The translations under genes and the position numbers were made by a program. From contig NZ_AKJG01000039.1 in the NCBI RefSeq assembly GCF_000282455.1, forward strand, positions 62,001 to 126,000: DNA of 64,000 bases, given 5' to 3'. A model generated the notes under the pieces. That model was not told the DNA's origin. It saw only the letters and a program-made list of their open reading frames with translations, and made no database searches. The stretch comes from Pseudomonas sp. GM74. GTDB lineage: Bacteria; Pseudomonadota; Gammaproteobacteria; Pseudomonadales; Pseudomonadaceae. Every line of letters begins with the position of its first letter. The first letter of the stretch is position 1. Of the stretch, positions 24,760-35,085 are shown piece after piece.

Positions 24760-26679
24760 ATGAATAGCTGGTTCGGCAACATCAGCGTGAACCTGAAACT
24801 GGGCCTGGGGTTTGGCCTGGTCCTGGCACTGACCTGCGTCCTGGCCCTGACCGGCTGGACCAGCCTGGGCGGGTTGATCGACCGCAGCAATTGGATGAGC
24901 GACATCACCCAGCTCAACGCCGGCCTGACCAAACTGCGCGTGGTTCGCCTGCAATACATGCTGACCAACGGCGACGAAACCGCCGCGCAGAGCGTACAGA
25001 CCACCCTCGACGCTTTCTCGGCCCAGCAGCAAGCCCTGCTGGCAAAGTTCAAGAGCCCGGAAAACCTCAAGCTGCTGCGAGAGCAAGGCGCCGTCATCGA
25101 CGCCTACAGGACGTCCCTGGGCAAGATGCGCAGCGCCTATCGCGCCGGCAACAGCGCCCGCGACGCCATGAGTGCCAACGCCGAAACCGCCAACACGCTG
25201 ATCAATGACATCAACACCCGCGTGCAGCAAATGCCGTTGAGCGACCAGCGCTTCGAACAGTTCCAGGCCATCACCGCGGCCAAGGAAGCGTTCCTGCTGG
25301 CCCGCTACGAAGTGCGCGGCTACACCGCCAGTACCAATGCCGAGACCGAGCAAAAAGCTGTCGGCCAACTGGACGCCGCCATCTCCAGCCTGAAACCGCT
25401 CAACGCGCATTTCGCCGACTCCCGGCAAGACGCCCTGCGTCAGCTGGAAACCGCGCTGGGCAACTACCGCAGCGCATTGCAGGCCTACAAGACCGCCAGC
25501 AATGACGCAGTGCAAGCGCGCAAGGAAATGACCGACCAGGGCGCCGCCATCGTGTCCCAGAGCGATCAGCTGTACCAGATCCAGCTCGACCGTCGCGACG
25601 CCGAAAGCGCCCGGGCGCGCACTCTGCAACTGATCAGCACCCTGCTGGCACTGCTGGTGGGCATCATTGCCGCCGTGGTCATCACGCGCCAGATCACCCG
25701 GCCATTGCGCGAAACCCTGGCGGTGGTCGATCGCATCGCCAGCGGTGACCTGTCCCACAACGTGCTGGTTACCCGCCGCGACGAACTCGGCGTGTTGCAG
25801 CAAGGCATCGCACGTATGGGTGTGACCCTGCGCGACTTGATCAGCGGCATCCGCGACGGCGTCACCCAGATCGCCAGCGCCGCCGAAGAGCTGTCGGCCG
25901 TGACCGAGCAGACCAGCGCCGGGGTCAACAGCCAGAAGGTCGAGACCGATCAGGTAGCCACCGCCATGCACGAGATGACCGCCACCGTGCAGGAAGTCGC
26001 GCGCAACGCCGAAGAAGCCTCGCAAGCCGCGGCGGCGGCGGACGGCGAAGCCCGTGAGGGTGACAAAGTGGTCAACGAAGCCATCGCCCAGATCGAGCGT
26101 CTGGCCAGCGAAGTGGTGCGCTCCACCGAAGCCATGAGCGTGCTGCAACAGGAAAGCGACAAGATCGGCAGCGTCATGGACGTGATCAAGGCCGTCGCCG
26201 AGCAGACCAACCTGCTGGCGCTCAATGCCGCCATCGAAGCGGCCCGTGCCGGTGAAGCCGGTCGTGGTTTTGCGGTGGTGGCTGACGAGGTCCGCGGCCT
26301 GGCCCAGCGCACGCAGAAATCCACCGAGGAAATCGAAGGCCTGGTGGCCGGCCTGCAGAACGGCACGCAACAAGTGTCGGCCGTGATGAACAACAGTCGC
26401 GTCCTCACCGACAGCAGCGTGGCCCTGACCCGCAAGGCCGGCGAGTCACTGGAAAACATCACCCGCACGGTGTCCAACATCCAGTCGATGAACCAGCAGA
26501 TCGCCGCCGCTGCCGAACAGCAAAGCGCCGTGGCCGAGGAGATCAGCCGCAGCATCATCAACGTGCGCGATGTGTCGGAGCAGACGGCTGCGGCGAGCGA
26601 TGAGACCGCCAAGTCCAGCGTTGAACTGGCGCGGTTGGGTGGTCAGTTGCAGCAGATGGTGAGCCACTTCCGCGTCTGA
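24760..26679 (+). CDS. Methyl-accepting chemotaxis protein, HBM-type sensor
   Basis: 639-residue chemoreceptor. ATG 24760 is preceded by TGGAGG; an upstream in-frame ATG at 24658 is rejected. First membrane segment about residues 12-32, a long all-helical periplasmic domain of about 250 residues (size of the helical bimodular HBM domain), second membrane segment near 290-310 ([14 protein letters not shown]), HAMP domain, then the signalling domain with the hairpin tip [20 protein letters not shown] and [18 protein letters not shown] receptors of pseudomonads bind organic acids or polyamines; the ligand here is unknown. The C-terminus lacks a CheR-binding pentapeptide. Confidence 0.93.
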   Translation: MNSWFGNISVNLKLGLGFGLVLALTCVLALTGWTSLGGLIDRSNWMSDITQLNAGLTKLRVVRLQYMLTNGDETAAQSVQTTLDAFSAQQQALLAKFKSPENLKLLREQGAVIDAYRTSLGKMRSAYRAGNSARDAMSANAETANTLINDINTRVQQMPLSDQRFEQFQAITAAKEAFLLARYEVRGYTASTNAETEQKAVGQLDAAISSLKPLNAHFADSRQDALRQLETALGNYRSALQAYKTASNDAVQARKEMTDQGAAIVSQSDQLYQIQLDRRDAESARARTLQLISTLLALLVGIIAAVVITRQITRPLRETLAVVDRIASGDLSHNVLVTRRDELGVLQQGIARMGVTLRDLISGIRDGVTQIASAAEELSAVTEQTSAGVNSQKVETDQVATAMHEMTATVQEVARNAEEASQAAAAADGEAREGDKVVNEAIAQIERLASEVVRSTEAMSVLQQESDKIGSVMDVIKAVAEQTNLLALNAAIEAARAGEAGRGFAVVADEVRGLAQRTQKSTEEIEGLVAGLQNGTQQVSAVMNNSRVLTDSSVALTRKAGESLENITRTVSNIQSMNQQIAAAAEQQSAVAEEISRSIINVRDVSEQTAAASDETAKSSVELARLGGQLQQMVSHFRV

Positions 26680-26710
26680 CCGTATACCTGCGGTGATTGG
26701 AAAACCCATT

Positions 26711-26794
26711 CGCGGGCAAGCCCGCTCCCACAGGTAAAGAGTCGAACACAGAATCTGTGAACGGCTCTGAAAACCCTGTGGGAGCCCGCTCGCG
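26711..26794. repeat. REP pair after the chemoreceptor gene
   Basis: Inverted pair of the genome's common palindrome: GCGGGCAAGCCCGCTCCCAC then GTGGGAGCCCGCTCGCG, separated by about 40 bases. Confidence 0.85.
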
Positions 26795-26838
26795 ATTGCG
26801 TTCTCACAGACTGCATCTGAAAGGGTGTGCTGCGCGGT

Positions 26839-28212
26839 TTACCGCGTCCCACGCTGGCGCAATGCCGACGGCATGAAGTACGCGTCTTCCGGCACCGGTT
26901 GGGTGAAGTCCACGGTGCCCTGCTCTTCGTTATCCAGGTTCTGCACGTAGTAACGACGCGCCTGCAAGTCATGGAATACGTCCAGCGCGCTCCAGGTGGT
27001 GGGCAGGTCGTAGAAGTTTTTCAGGTAGGCCATCGACACCCGCCACAACTCCCCTCGCCCGTCGTATTGATCCACCAAGGCGGCACCCCAACTGTCTTCG
27101 TCCAGAAACAGCACGCGCTTGGAATAGATATGCCGCGCGCCCGGTTTGAGCGTGCCTTCGACCACCCAGACCCGATGCAGCTCATAACGGGTGAATTGCG
27201 GGTTGAGGTGGCCCGGTGTGAGCAACTGCTCGTACTTCACCTCAGGGCTGCCGACTTTGTAATTGTTATAGGGAATGTAGACCTCTTGCTTGCCCTTGAG
27301 CTTCCAGTCGTAGCGGTCTGGCGAGCCGTTGAACAGGTCCGTATCGTCTGCCGTGCGCAGGCCGTCGGATGAGGCGATCGGGGTGTCATACGCGAGGTTC
27401 GGTGCCCGGCGCACACGGCGTTGGCCCGCGTCGTAGACCCAGGCCTGGCGCGGGTCCTTGAGCTGGTCCAGGGTCTCGTGAACCAGTGCCGCACCGCCCG
27501 CCAGCCGGGCCGGGCTCTTCACGAACGCCAGGTAGTAGAACAGGATGTTTTTCAGGTCGGCAAACTGCCCGCCCGGGCGGTAATAGTTGAAGAGCCCCTC
27601 CTGCTGCGAGGTCACCAGCGCGAAGCTGCCGTTGCGTTGTACCGGCGCTTCGGAGGCACGACGGACCACATAGATGCCGCGATAACGGGTGATGTGGTTC
27701 CATAGCACCTCGATGCCATCCTTGGGCACCGGGAACGGCACACCGCCATAGGCATCGGCAAAACCGGTGCCGCCGTCGAGCAGCTTGGTCGCGGTCGCAT
27801 TTTTCAAGGTGTTGTCATACAGCCACTGCGGCGCCGAGCCAGAGCGGCGAGAGGGATAGACCGGCATCTGGAAGGTGTCGGGGTAGCTGTTGAACAGGGC
27901 GATCTGACCCGGGCTGAGGTGGGCCTTGTACTGCTCAAGGTTGGCCTTGGTGATGGTGAACAGCGGCTTGTCCGCCGCATACGGGTCCAGGTGATGCTGG
28001 CCGGGCTTGTAGCCCGCCGGCGCCTGGGTGATACCGCCGCTCCAGGCCGGAATGGTCCCGGCCGCGTTGCCGGCACGCTCGGCCCCCAGTGGCGTCAGTG
28101 AGGCTTTCAATTGCTCGGCCAGCTGCGGCGTGACCGCGGCCAGCGCGCTGCCGGCGGCCAGGCTCAGAAACAGCGCCAGGGTGGTCTTGGTCAGTCGTGA
28201 AGTGTGAAACAT
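26839..28212 (-). CDS. DUF1329 outer-membrane-associated protein
   Basis: 457 residues from ATG 28212 (GGAGAACG before it; the longer frame is REP read-through). Signal peptide ends near ALA-AVTPQ. DUF1329 proteins are periplasmic or outer-membrane partners that nearly always sit beside DUF1302 proteins, as here, and resemble LolA/LolB-like lipid carriers. Typical blocks: GTIPAWSGGI, GGVPFPVP and a C-terminal VQNLDNEEQGTVDF. It is last in a run of minus-strand genes with a lipase-like exoenzyme and glycerol-type oxidases, suggesting transport of a lipidic substrate. Confidence 0.88.
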   Translation of the reverse strand: MFHTSRLTKTTLALFLSLAAGSALAAVTPQLAEQLKASLTPLGAERAGNAAGTIPAWSGGITQAPAGYKPGQHHLDPYAADKPLFTITKANLEQYKAHLSPGQIALFNSYPDTFQMPVYPSRRSGSAPQWLYDNTLKNATATKLLDGGTGFADAYGGVPFPVPKDGIEVLWNHITRYRGIYVVRRASEAPVQRNGSFALVTSQQEGLFNYYRPGGQFADLKNILFYYLAFVKSPARLAGGAALVHETLDQLKDPRQAWVYDAGQRRVRRAPNLAYDTPIASSDGLRTADDTDLFNGSPDRYDWKLKGKQEVYIPYNNYKVGSPEVKYEQLLTPGHLNPQFTRYELHRVWVVEGTLKPGARHIYSKRVLFLDEDSWGAALVDQYDGRGELWRVSMAYLKNFYDLPTTWSALDVFHDLQARRYYVQNLDNEEQGTVDFTQPVPEDAYFMPSALRQRGTR

Positions 28213-28235
28213 GATCGTTCTCCGAAATACAAAAA

Positions 28236-28329
28236 CCTGTGGGAGCTGGCTTGCCAGCGATAGCGGTGGGTCAGCCAACATGGATGTCGAATGTGCTGCC
28301 GTCATCGCGGGCAAGCCCGCTCCCACAGG
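28236..28329. repeat. REP pair between DUF1329 and DUF1302 genes
   Basis: CCTGTGGGAGCTGGCTTGCC and, inverted about 50 bases on, CGGGCAAGCCCGCTCCCACAG. Lies in the intergenic gap. Confidence 0.85.
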
Positions 28330-28345
28330 GGGATGAGATGAGCTT

Positions 28346-30301
28346 TCACAAGAAGTACTTGAGGTTGAAGCCGATGTTGTCGCGGTCACGCAGGCCGTTG
28401 TCCTGCCCGCCGCCATAGAACTCGGTGTATTGCAGCTCGGCCTCCAGCTTGTTCTGGTAGTTGGCCTTGATCCCCAGGGTGTAGGCCTTGCGACCCTCGA
28501 TGACGTTGCCCGCCTGATAGCTGTTGCCCTCGAAGTCATCCTTGTAGACGACATAAGGCGAGACGTTGACCCCGGCATACACGTCGTTCCAGGTGCCGTT
28601 GAGCATCGCGGTGTAGCTGTAGGAGTTGCGGTTGACCTGGTCGCTGCGCTCGCCACCGGACACATAGGAAAAGTTACCTGTGCCCGCGAAGTAACGGGTA
28701 CTGCCGTCAAAAGCGGTGTATTGCAGGCTGCTGCCGCGCAGATGCTCTGACGCCAGTTCGAATACGCCGAACATCGAGTCGAATGACAGGCTCGGGCCAA
28801 AGTTGTAAATGGTGCCCATGGACGCGTTGAACGCTTCCACCCGCTCGGCGTTATTGATCTGGCTGTCGAGCGTGACCTGCTGCCCGCCGATGTTGATGGT
28901 CTGGCCGCCTGCCGCTGCGGCGGCGCCGTTGGCCAGGTCGCCGATCAGGTCGTTGGTGGCGGCGACCCCGATAGGCAGGTTCGGCCGATAGGCCACTTCA
29001 CCGAACACAGACGCCTGGCCCAGGGTGGTGTTGAAACTGAAGCCGTACATGCGGATGTCTTCGGCATAGCGCCGATGCGCCTGAATATTGCCCAGCACAT
29101 CCACGGTCGCCAGGCCGTTGGCGAGTTGCCCCGCCTGACTGCCGGCGACACCGGCCAACAGGTTGGTCAGGGCATTCATGTCGATGCCCTTGTACCCGCC
29201 CAGATCGGCGGAAATGGTCGGCTCCTTGGCGTGGTAGTTGACCATGTACAACCCGAACTCGGTGCTGTTGAGCTCTTCTACGATGTAGCGAAAAGCGAAA
29301 CCGAACTGGCCGTCGTTGCGCGCGTTGAAGTCCTTGCCGACCGTGGCCACTTTGACGGTGTTGCCAAAGGCCGGGGTGACCCCGTTGGCATACAGGCCGG
29401 TGGTGCTCAGGGCCTGGCTGAGCAACGGGTTGTTGCCCAGCGCGCTGTACAGATCGATGACGTTGCCGAAGCCAGGCACCGGAGTGTCCAGCGCGGTACC
29501 GCTGAAGTTGTTGTAGGCGGTGTTGCCGCCGTCGGCGAACAGGTCCGTCTGCGAGTAGAACGTGCCAACCGGGTCGATGCGGGTTTCCTTCCAGTTCGTC
29601 TGGTAAAAGCTTTCCATGGTCAGGCTGTCGGTCAGGCCGATGTTGAAGCTCAGCGCTTCCACCGGCACCAGCACTTCCTTGACTTCAGCCCCGGGCAAAC
29701 GGTACTTGGCCGCATCCACCGGGTTGGTGGTGTTGATCCCGCCTCGGTAGAAAATCCCCTCGCCCCAGTTGAACACCTGGCGCCCGACACGCGCGGTGAC
29801 CGGCATCTGCGCGACGTCCCAGTTGCCATAGAGGTAGGCGTCGAGCAACTCCACCCGGCTGCCGGCGATATCGCGGGTCTGGCTGGTGAAATGGTCGTCC
29901 TGGGGGAAACTCTGACTCGGTTGCGACGGGTTGTTGTTGCCGTAGTAATCGTTGCGTTTGTCCATCAGCTGGGTGTCATAGAACGCGGTACCGCGCACGA
30001 ACATCCCGTAGTTCTGATAGTTGGCCTCGAGCTCCGAGGTGATCTTGTACACCTCGGAAACCAGCCCGGTGTCGAAGTTGCGATTGCCGTCGTTGGTGTT
30101 GACGTCGTCGTTGTTCTTGTCCCGGCCCTGGACCCGCCACAAGCGGCCATAAGACAAGGTACTGTCGAATGAGCCGGTGACCTGGTTGTCCAGCACGCTG
30201 AACTCCTTGGCCTGCACGCCGTCGACCGCGCACAGTTGCAGCAGCCCTGCCAGGCCCACGCCGGGAAGCGCCGCGCCAGACAGGCGAAATCGAGTGCTCA
30301 T
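28346..30301 (-). CDS. DUF1302 outer-membrane protein
   Basis: 651 residues with an N-terminal signal (about 31 residues, cleavage near VQA-KEF) and a beta-rich, Tyr/Asn/Gly-rich body ending ...NIGFNLKYFL, with an aromatic near the terminus as in outer-membrane barrels. Typical family block RVGRQVFNWGEGIFYRGGIN. AAGGA precedes ATG 30301. DUF1302/DUF1329 pairs occur in clusters for hydrophobic substrates in pseudomonads, so it may form the outer-membrane channel or scaffold for the pathway. Confidence 0.88.
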   Translation of the reverse strand: MSTRFRLSGAALPGVGLAGLLQLCAVDGVQAKEFSVLDNQVTGSFDSTLSYGRLWRVQGRDKNNDDVNTNDGNRNFDTGLVSEVYKITSELEANYQNYGMFVRGTAFYDTQLMDKRNDYYGNNNPSQPSQSFPQDDHFTSQTRDIAGSRVELLDAYLYGNWDVAQMPVTARVGRQVFNWGEGIFYRGGINTTNPVDAAKYRLPGAEVKEVLVPVEALSFNIGLTDSLTMESFYQTNWKETRIDPVGTFYSQTDLFADGGNTAYNNFSGTALDTPVPGFGNVIDLYSALGNNPLLSQALSTTGLYANGVTPAFGNTVKVATVGKDFNARNDGQFGFAFRYIVEELNSTEFGLYMVNYHAKEPTISADLGGYKGIDMNALTNLLAGVAGSQAGQLANGLATVDVLGNIQAHRRYAEDIRMYGFSFNTTLGQASVFGEVAYRPNLPIGVAATNDLIGDLANGAAAAAGGQTINIGGQQVTLDSQINNAERVEAFNASMGTIYNFGPSLSFDSMFGVFELASEHLRGSSLQYTAFDGSTRYFAGTGNFSYVSGGERSDQVNRNSYSYTAMLNGTWNDVYAGVNVSPYVVYKDDFEGNSYQAGNVIEGRKAYTLGIKANYQNKLEAELQYTEFYGGGQDNGLRDRDNIGFNLKYFL

Positions 30302-30361
30302 GGTCCTTTCCTCTTTCCCTGGTTTTATTGTTTTTGTGTTCTGACACCGTTGCAGCGATGG

Positions 30362-31651
30362 CTATGGAGCCAATCCCGCACCGGCGTAAATCCGGCTGTG
30401 GGCGCCGAAATGTCCCAGCAGTTTGAACAGCTGTCGGTTAAGTGCCGGATGGTCGAAGTCTTCGCGCTGCAACTGATTACCGTTGCTGAAATTGCTGGTG
30501 ATCGGTGCTGTGTCCAGCCACTGGCCGATGGCTGCATCAAACGCTGCGGATTCGTCGATGGACTCGGCACTCACCACTTCGCGCAGGTAGTCCACCGAGT
30601 ACGGTGGGTAACGGGCGTCTTGGTCAGAGTCGGCATAAACGTCGAGCATCGGGTGTGCCTGGCCGGCGCACAGCAGGCGACGAAGCCAGGTCGACTGATA
30701 TTTCTCGACTTCCATGTGCCGGGTGGCGACCCGTTCGATGGCCGCCTGCTTGTCGGCATCGAATCCGACCAGTGCCTTGCCTTCCAAAAGAAGAAGATTG
30801 GCGAGGTCGACGCCGGGCAATGGCTTGGCGTGATAAGGCTGGGTCAGGTCCTGAATGTGGTGCAGGCCCCAGCCGAGAAAGCGATAGCCCCAATAAGGAT
30901 GGCCAGTGGCAAACGCCAGTCGCGCCAACCCCATGTACTGGTAGGCGCGCCAGTCCGGCCAGCTGCGCTGAAGAAACCCGGCAGCGGCATACACCACCGG
31001 GCTTTCATGGAAAAACCCCATGTGGAACGGCGCCTGGGAGCTGTACTGAAACCGGGCGTCGCCGAAGGGCTGCGGGCCGAAGCCGTACAACGCGCCGACT
31101 TCGCCCGGGTTGTCGCTGAACAGGTTGATGTCGTGGCCGTAATCCGGCTCATCGGCGGCGCTGGCCAACACGGCCAGGGGCGCGACTTGTTCGTGGTCAG
31201 CCACAACGATGAAGCGCTGGCGACTCCACGGTGAGAGCGTCTGCTCCACCATGACTTGTTCGGCCTTGAGGTGTTCACGCTCGGGCAGATCCTTGCCCGG
31301 CATCGGCTGGATGACCATCGCCAGATGAATCCCGGGATTGATGCGCAGTGCGGTGAGGAAGTCGTGGCGCAGATTGTCCCCGGGCACGGCAGGCAATCGC
31401 AGGCTGTCCGGGCGCGGCGGGTATTGGGCGAAGTGCTCGCGGGCGAAGCGCTCCTGCTCATCGAGCAGCGCACTCACGGCCTGGTATTGCTGCGAAAGAA
31501 ACTGTTCCAGCGGCTCGACTTCAACCTGCGGTGCATCACGCAACGTCGGCAAATCCTGCAACGCCAGGTAGCTGCCCACCGTATGGTTCGACCAGCCCCA
31601 GGCTGTGGGGGCCGTTGAACAAAGCAGCAACAGGAGGAATGTCAGCTTCAT
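30362..31651 (-). CDS. Secreted phospholipase C / P1-nuclease-like protein
   Basis: 429 residues from ATG 31651. Signal peptide KLTFLLLLLCSTAPTAWG; the mature chain would begin with Trp (WSNHTVGSYLAL), as in zinc phospholipase C and S1/P1 nucleases, where the N-terminal Trp and a nearby His bind zinc. Later His/Asp-rich blocks (HDFLTALRINPG; DYGHDINLFS; GWGLHHIQDLTQPYHAKPLPG) fit the same trinuclear zinc fold. I assign the superfamily, not the substrate. Location next to DUF1302/1329, an FGGY kinase and glycerol-type oxidases suggests it frees a head group or glyceride from a lipid. Confidence 0.7.
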   Translation of the reverse strand: MKLTFLLLLLCSTAPTAWGWSNHTVGSYLALQDLPTLRDAPQVEVEPLEQFLSQQYQAVSALLDEQERFAREHFAQYPPRPDSLRLPAVPGDNLRHDFLTALRINPGIHLAMVIQPMPGKDLPEREHLKAEQVMVEQTLSPWSRQRFIVVADHEQVAPLAVLASAADEPDYGHDINLFSDNPGEVGALYGFGPQPFGDARFQYSSQAPFHMGFFHESPVVYAAAGFLQRSWPDWRAYQYMGLARLAFATGHPYWGYRFLGWGLHHIQDLTQPYHAKPLPGVDLANLLLLEGKALVGFDADKQAAIERVATRHMEVEKYQSTWLRRLLCAGQAHPMLDVYADSDQDARYPPYSVDYLREVVSAESIDESAAFDAAIGQWLDTAPITSNFSNGNQLQREDFDHPALNRQLFKLLGHFGAHSRIYAGAGLAP

Positions 31652-31783
31652 TGCCTGGTTCTTATTGGATGTGCCGTGGGGGTTGAGCCTAACAACCGAC
31701 CTTGCCCCTGACACTGTCCAATCTCACCAGAAAAGCTCTCCGATAGCGCCACATGCGCGGTGTAAAAAAACACCGAAGGTCAT

Positions 31784-31876
31784 TGTGGGAGCGAGCTTGC
31801 TTGCGATGGCGGTGGGTCAGTCACCATTGATATCGAATTTGCTGCCGTCATCGCGAGCAAGCTCGCTCCCACAGGG
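31784..31876. repeat. REP pair after the FGGY kinase
   Basis: TGTGGGAGCGAGCTTGC and inverted GCAAGCTCGCTCCCACAG, about 50 bases apart, in the gap between the kinase stop and the next gene. Confidence 0.85.
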
Positions 31877-31891
31877 TTCTCGGGTGTTTTC

Positions 31892-33460
31892 CTAAGCGGG
31901 GTAACCGGTGATTTTGCGGATGCTTTGGTACAACGGCTTGAGCTGTCGATACATGCGCAGGTAGACCTCTTTGTACAGTCGCTCATAGATCTGCTGCGCC
32001 TCGGGTTGCGGCATGAACACCGTACCGACCCGCGTCATGGCGGCCATCGCCGTGGGGAAGTCCGCGTGCAGCCCCAGGCCCACCGCGCAGCAAATGGCCG
32101 CGCCCAGGCCGGACGCTTCGTAGATATGCGGACGCTCGGCCGGCAGGCCGAAAATGTTCGCCGTGAGCTGCATCGCGGCATCACTCTGCGAACCTCCACC
32201 GGCGACGCGCAAGCGCTTGATCGAGACCTTCGAGCGCTTCTCGATTTTCTCCAGGCCCTGACGCAAGGCATACGCCAGACCTTCGAGGATCGCCCGGTAA
32301 ATGTGCGCGCGGGTATGCACATCGCCGAAGCCGATCATCGCGCCCTTGGCTTCCACGCCCGGCTCGCGGATGCCGGGCGACCAGTAGGGTTGCAGCATCA
32401 ACCCCATGGAGCCTGGCGGCACGGCGTCGACCAGTGCATCGAAGAGTTGCTCGGGCTCCACACCCTGGGCTTTGGCCTGCTGCATTTCCCGCAGACCGAA
32501 CTCGTTCTTGAACCAGCTGACCATCCAGTAGCCGCGATAAATCATCACCTCGCAGTTGTATTGATCCGGCACTGCGGACGGGTAAGGCGGAATCAACGGG
32601 ACGATTTCCAGGTAGCGCGACCGGGTGCTGGTGATCGTCGCCGTGGTGCCGTAGGAAAGGCATACGGTGCCTGGGTCGACGACGCCGGAACCCACGACTT
32701 CGCAAGCCTTGTCGGCACCCGCGGCGATCAGCGGCAGCCCCTCGGGAATGCCGGTGTGGCGGCTGGCCTCGGCGCTGATGTAGCCCAGGGTTTCACCGGG
32801 TTTGTGCAGGCCCGGCAGTTGCTCGGGACGCACTGCCAGCGCCTGCCATTTCCAGTCGGCGGGTGCGGCCCAGCGCAAGCGCTTGAAGTCGAACGGCAGG
32901 TAACCGACGCAACAGCCCACGGAATCGACAAAGCGCCCGCAAAGGCGATGGGTGAGAAACCCCGATAGCAGCAAGAATTTGTCGGTTGCCGCCCAGACGT
33001 CAGGCTGATTACGGGCGATCCAGTTGGCCTCGGCCTGGGCGCGAAAGTAGTCCACCGTGGCTTGCGCGCCGACCAGCTTGAACAGCCAGCCCCACGGCCC
33101 CTTGATGCCGCCTTTGACTTCGGCCTGGCGTTGATCGAGCCACAGGATCGCCGGGCGCAGCGCCTTGCCCTGGGCATCGACGTTGATCACGGTGCCGCGT
33201 TGGGTGGTCAGGGAAACACCGGCAATCTGTGAACGATCGATGCCGGTTTGCTGCCACAACTGCTGGCAGGCCTCACCCAGTTTTGCCCAGTAATACTCAG
33301 GGTCCTGCTCGGCCCAGCCGGGTTGAGTCGAATAATAGGCCTGCAACTCGACCTTGCCTTTGCCCAGCAGATTGCCCTGCAGGTCGAAGAGCAGCGCGCG
33401 CACGCTCTGGGTGCCATTGTCGATGGCCAACAGGTAACGCTTGTTCGGGTGGTTATCCAT
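31892..33460 (-). CDS. FGGY-family carbohydrate kinase
   Basis: 522 residues from ATG 33460 (GAGCTC upstream; the longer frame lacks a ribosome site). FGGY fold: N-terminal phosphate loop [16 protein letters not shown], mid-chain [13 protein letters not shown] and C-terminal signature region [20 protein letters not shown] with [13 protein letters not shown]. These kinases phosphorylate sugars or polyols such as glycerol, xylulose or erythritol. The gene follows a GlpD-like dehydrogenase on the same strand, so the product is likely a polyol phosphate that the dehydrogenase then oxidises. The exact substrate is unknown; it is not a close match to the usual GlpK in the signature seen. Confidence 0.88.
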   Translation of the reverse strand: MDNHPNKRYLLAIDNGTQSVRALLFDLQGNLLGKGKVELQAYYSTQPGWAEQDPEYYWAKLGEACQQLWQQTGIDRSQIAGVSLTTQRGTVINVDAQGKALRPAILWLDQRQAEVKGGIKGPWGWLFKLVGAQATVDYFRAQAEANWIARNQPDVWAATDKFLLLSGFLTHRLCGRFVDSVGCCVGYLPFDFKRLRWAAPADWKWQALAVRPEQLPGLHKPGETLGYISAEASRHTGIPEGLPLIAAGADKACEVVGSGVVDPGTVCLSYGTTATITSTRSRYLEIVPLIPPYPSAVPDQYNCEVMIYRGYWMVSWFKNEFGLREMQQAKAQGVEPEQLFDALVDAVPPGSMGLMLQPYWSPGIREPGVEAKGAMIGFGDVHTRAHIYRAILEGLAYALRQGLEKIEKRSKVSIKRLRVAGGGSQSDAAMQLTANIFGLPAERPHIYEASGLGAAICCAVGLGLHADFPTAMAAMTRVGTVFMPQPEAQQIYERLYKEVYLRMYRQLKPLYQSIRKITGYPA

Positions 33461-33480
33461 GGAGCTCTCTTCAATGGGCA

Positions 33481-35085
33481 TCAATGCGCGGTATCCGGCA
33501 AACCATGATGGCGTTGCCACAACGCCCGATAACGCTGTAATTCCTGCTGCCAATGCTCATCGCCCCAGCCCAGTCGCGGTTGGCAGAGCTGGCGAATGGC
33601 GGCGAAATAATCCTCGCCACCGCGCGGCAGCAACAGGCCCAGGCGGGTTCGGCGCAGCAGCAGGTCATCCAGGTGCAGGACCATTTCCCCATCGCAGGCA
33701 ACGGCCAGTTCCGCCCACAAGGTGTCAGTGCCGCCGACGGTGTCATGGCCCAGCTCAGCGATCAGTTGCGCCAGCCTCGGCAGGTCACGGCCATGCCGCC
33801 CGGCCAGTCGTCGCCACTGGCTGACGCTGAGCCCAGGGATCGCCAGTGGCGGCACGACGGCAAACACCGGTGCGGCGTCATCAACGAACGGACGATCGAG
33901 CATGGCCGCGCAAGCCTTGAGCACTTCGATGGCTTGCGGGCGAAACGTGGTCAGCTTGCCGCCGGCCAGGGTCACGCAACCTGGCTCCTGCCACAGCACA
34001 TGCTCACGGGTTTCATTCGACGGTTTGTCTTGATGCTCACCCGCCGCACTGCCCACCACCGGGCGCACCCCCGACCAGGTCGACAGCACATCGGCAGCGA
34101 CCACTTCAGCGCCGGGGAATTGCTGACTACAGGCCGCCAGCAGATAGTCGAGTTCCTCGGGACTGATGCTCGCGCTCTGGTCCAGATCGCCGTGATGATC
34201 GAGGTCCGTAGTGCCGACCACCGTGGCGCCCTCCCACGGGAAAACGAACACCGGTCGACGGTCACGCTCGTGCAGGAAGGTGAAGGCTTGCGCCACGGGC
34301 AGGCGCCAACCCGGCAACAACAGATGACTGCCACGCAATGGGCGCAACTGGCGAGGTGCATCGGGCAGGCGCAAGCGTTCGGCCCAAGCGCCGGTGGCCA
34401 CGGCCAGCACACCGCAACGCAACGTCAGTGACCCGCCGCCCTCGCAGTCTTCGACCTGAACCCCGCAAACACGCCCCGCTTCACGCAGCAATTGCTGCAC
34501 ACGCACACCGTTGAGCACCACGGCGCCGTCGGCCCGGGCCTCGCCCAGAACGCGCATCACCAGGCGGGCATCATCGGTCAGCGCATCGATAAAACAGGTG
34601 CCACCCAGAAGGCCGTCTTCCTTCACCCCTGGCGCCAGATAACGCAGTTGTTGCGCGTCATGGAAGTGATGGCTGCGCCGCCCGGCCAATGCGTCATAGA
34701 CGGACAGCAAACCACCCAGCACCCGAGGTCCGGGAAAACCGCCACGGTAATGCGGCATCATGAAACTCATCGGCTCCACCAGCCCCGGCGCTTCATCGAG
34801 CAGGCGCTGGCGTTCGCGGACCGAATCGCGGGTCAAGCGCCACTGGCCCTTGGCGATATAGCGCAAACCGCCATGGACCATTTTCGAGGAGCGGCTGGAG
34901 GTGCCCCAGGCGAAATCGCGCTGTTCCAGCAGCAGGCAGCGCCAGCCACGGCGCGCGGCTTCGCGCAGGATACCGGCGCCGCTGATGCCGCCGCCGATGA
35001 CGATCAGGTCCCAGGTTTCATCCGCCAGCGTCGGCAGCACCCGCTGTCGCCACGCCGCGTTCCAGTCCAGGCTCATGGCCGTCAC
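33481..35085 (-). CDS. GlpD-like glycerol-3-phosphate dehydrogenase/oxidase
   Basis: 534-residue FAD flavoprotein. N-terminal dinucleotide motif [21 protein letters not shown] (GxGxxG-type) and the DAO-family blocks [13 protein letters not shown] and [19 protein letters not shown] are present, as in aerobic glycerol-3-phosphate dehydrogenase. The family passes electrons to quinone at the inner membrane. It ends 20 bases before the kinase start and its own start overlaps the upstream oxidase stop (ATGA), so the three form an operon. A second, dedicated GlpD-like enzyme suggests a substrate related to glycerol phosphate. Confidence 0.87.
   Translation of the reverse strand: MTAMSLDWNAAWRQRVLPTLADETWDLIVIGGGISGAGILREAARRGWRCLLLEQRDFAWGTSSRSSKMVHGGLRYIAKGQWRLTRDSVRERQRLLDEAPGLVEPMSFMMPHYRGGFPGPRVLGGLLSVYDALAGRRSHHFHDAQQLRYLAPGVKEDGLLGGTCFIDALTDDARLVMRVLGEARADGAVVLNGVRVQQLLREAGRVCGVQVEDCEGGGSLTLRCGVLAVATGAWAERLRLPDAPRQLRPLRGSHLLLPGWRLPVAQAFTFLHERDRRPVFVFPWEGATVVGTTDLDHHGDLDQSASISPEELDYLLAACSQQFPGAEVVAADVLSTWSGVRPVVGSAAGEHQDKPSNETREHVLWQEPGCVTLAGGKLTTFRPQAIEVLKACAAMLDRPFVDDAAPVFAVVPPLAIPGLSVSQWRRLAGRHGRDLPRLAQLIAELGHDTVGGTDTLWAELAVACDGEMVLHLDDLLLRRTRLGLLLPRGGEDYFAAIRQLCQPRLGWGDEHWQQELQRYRALWQRHHGLPDTAH

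Noticed and set aside
24595-26373. 592-residue minus-strand frame
   Set aside because: Antisense to the chemoreceptor gene, Gly/Val/His/Gln-rich shadow with no family features.
29075-30172. 365-residue plus-strand frame
   Set aside because: Antisense to the DUF1302 gene with repetitive composition; no support.
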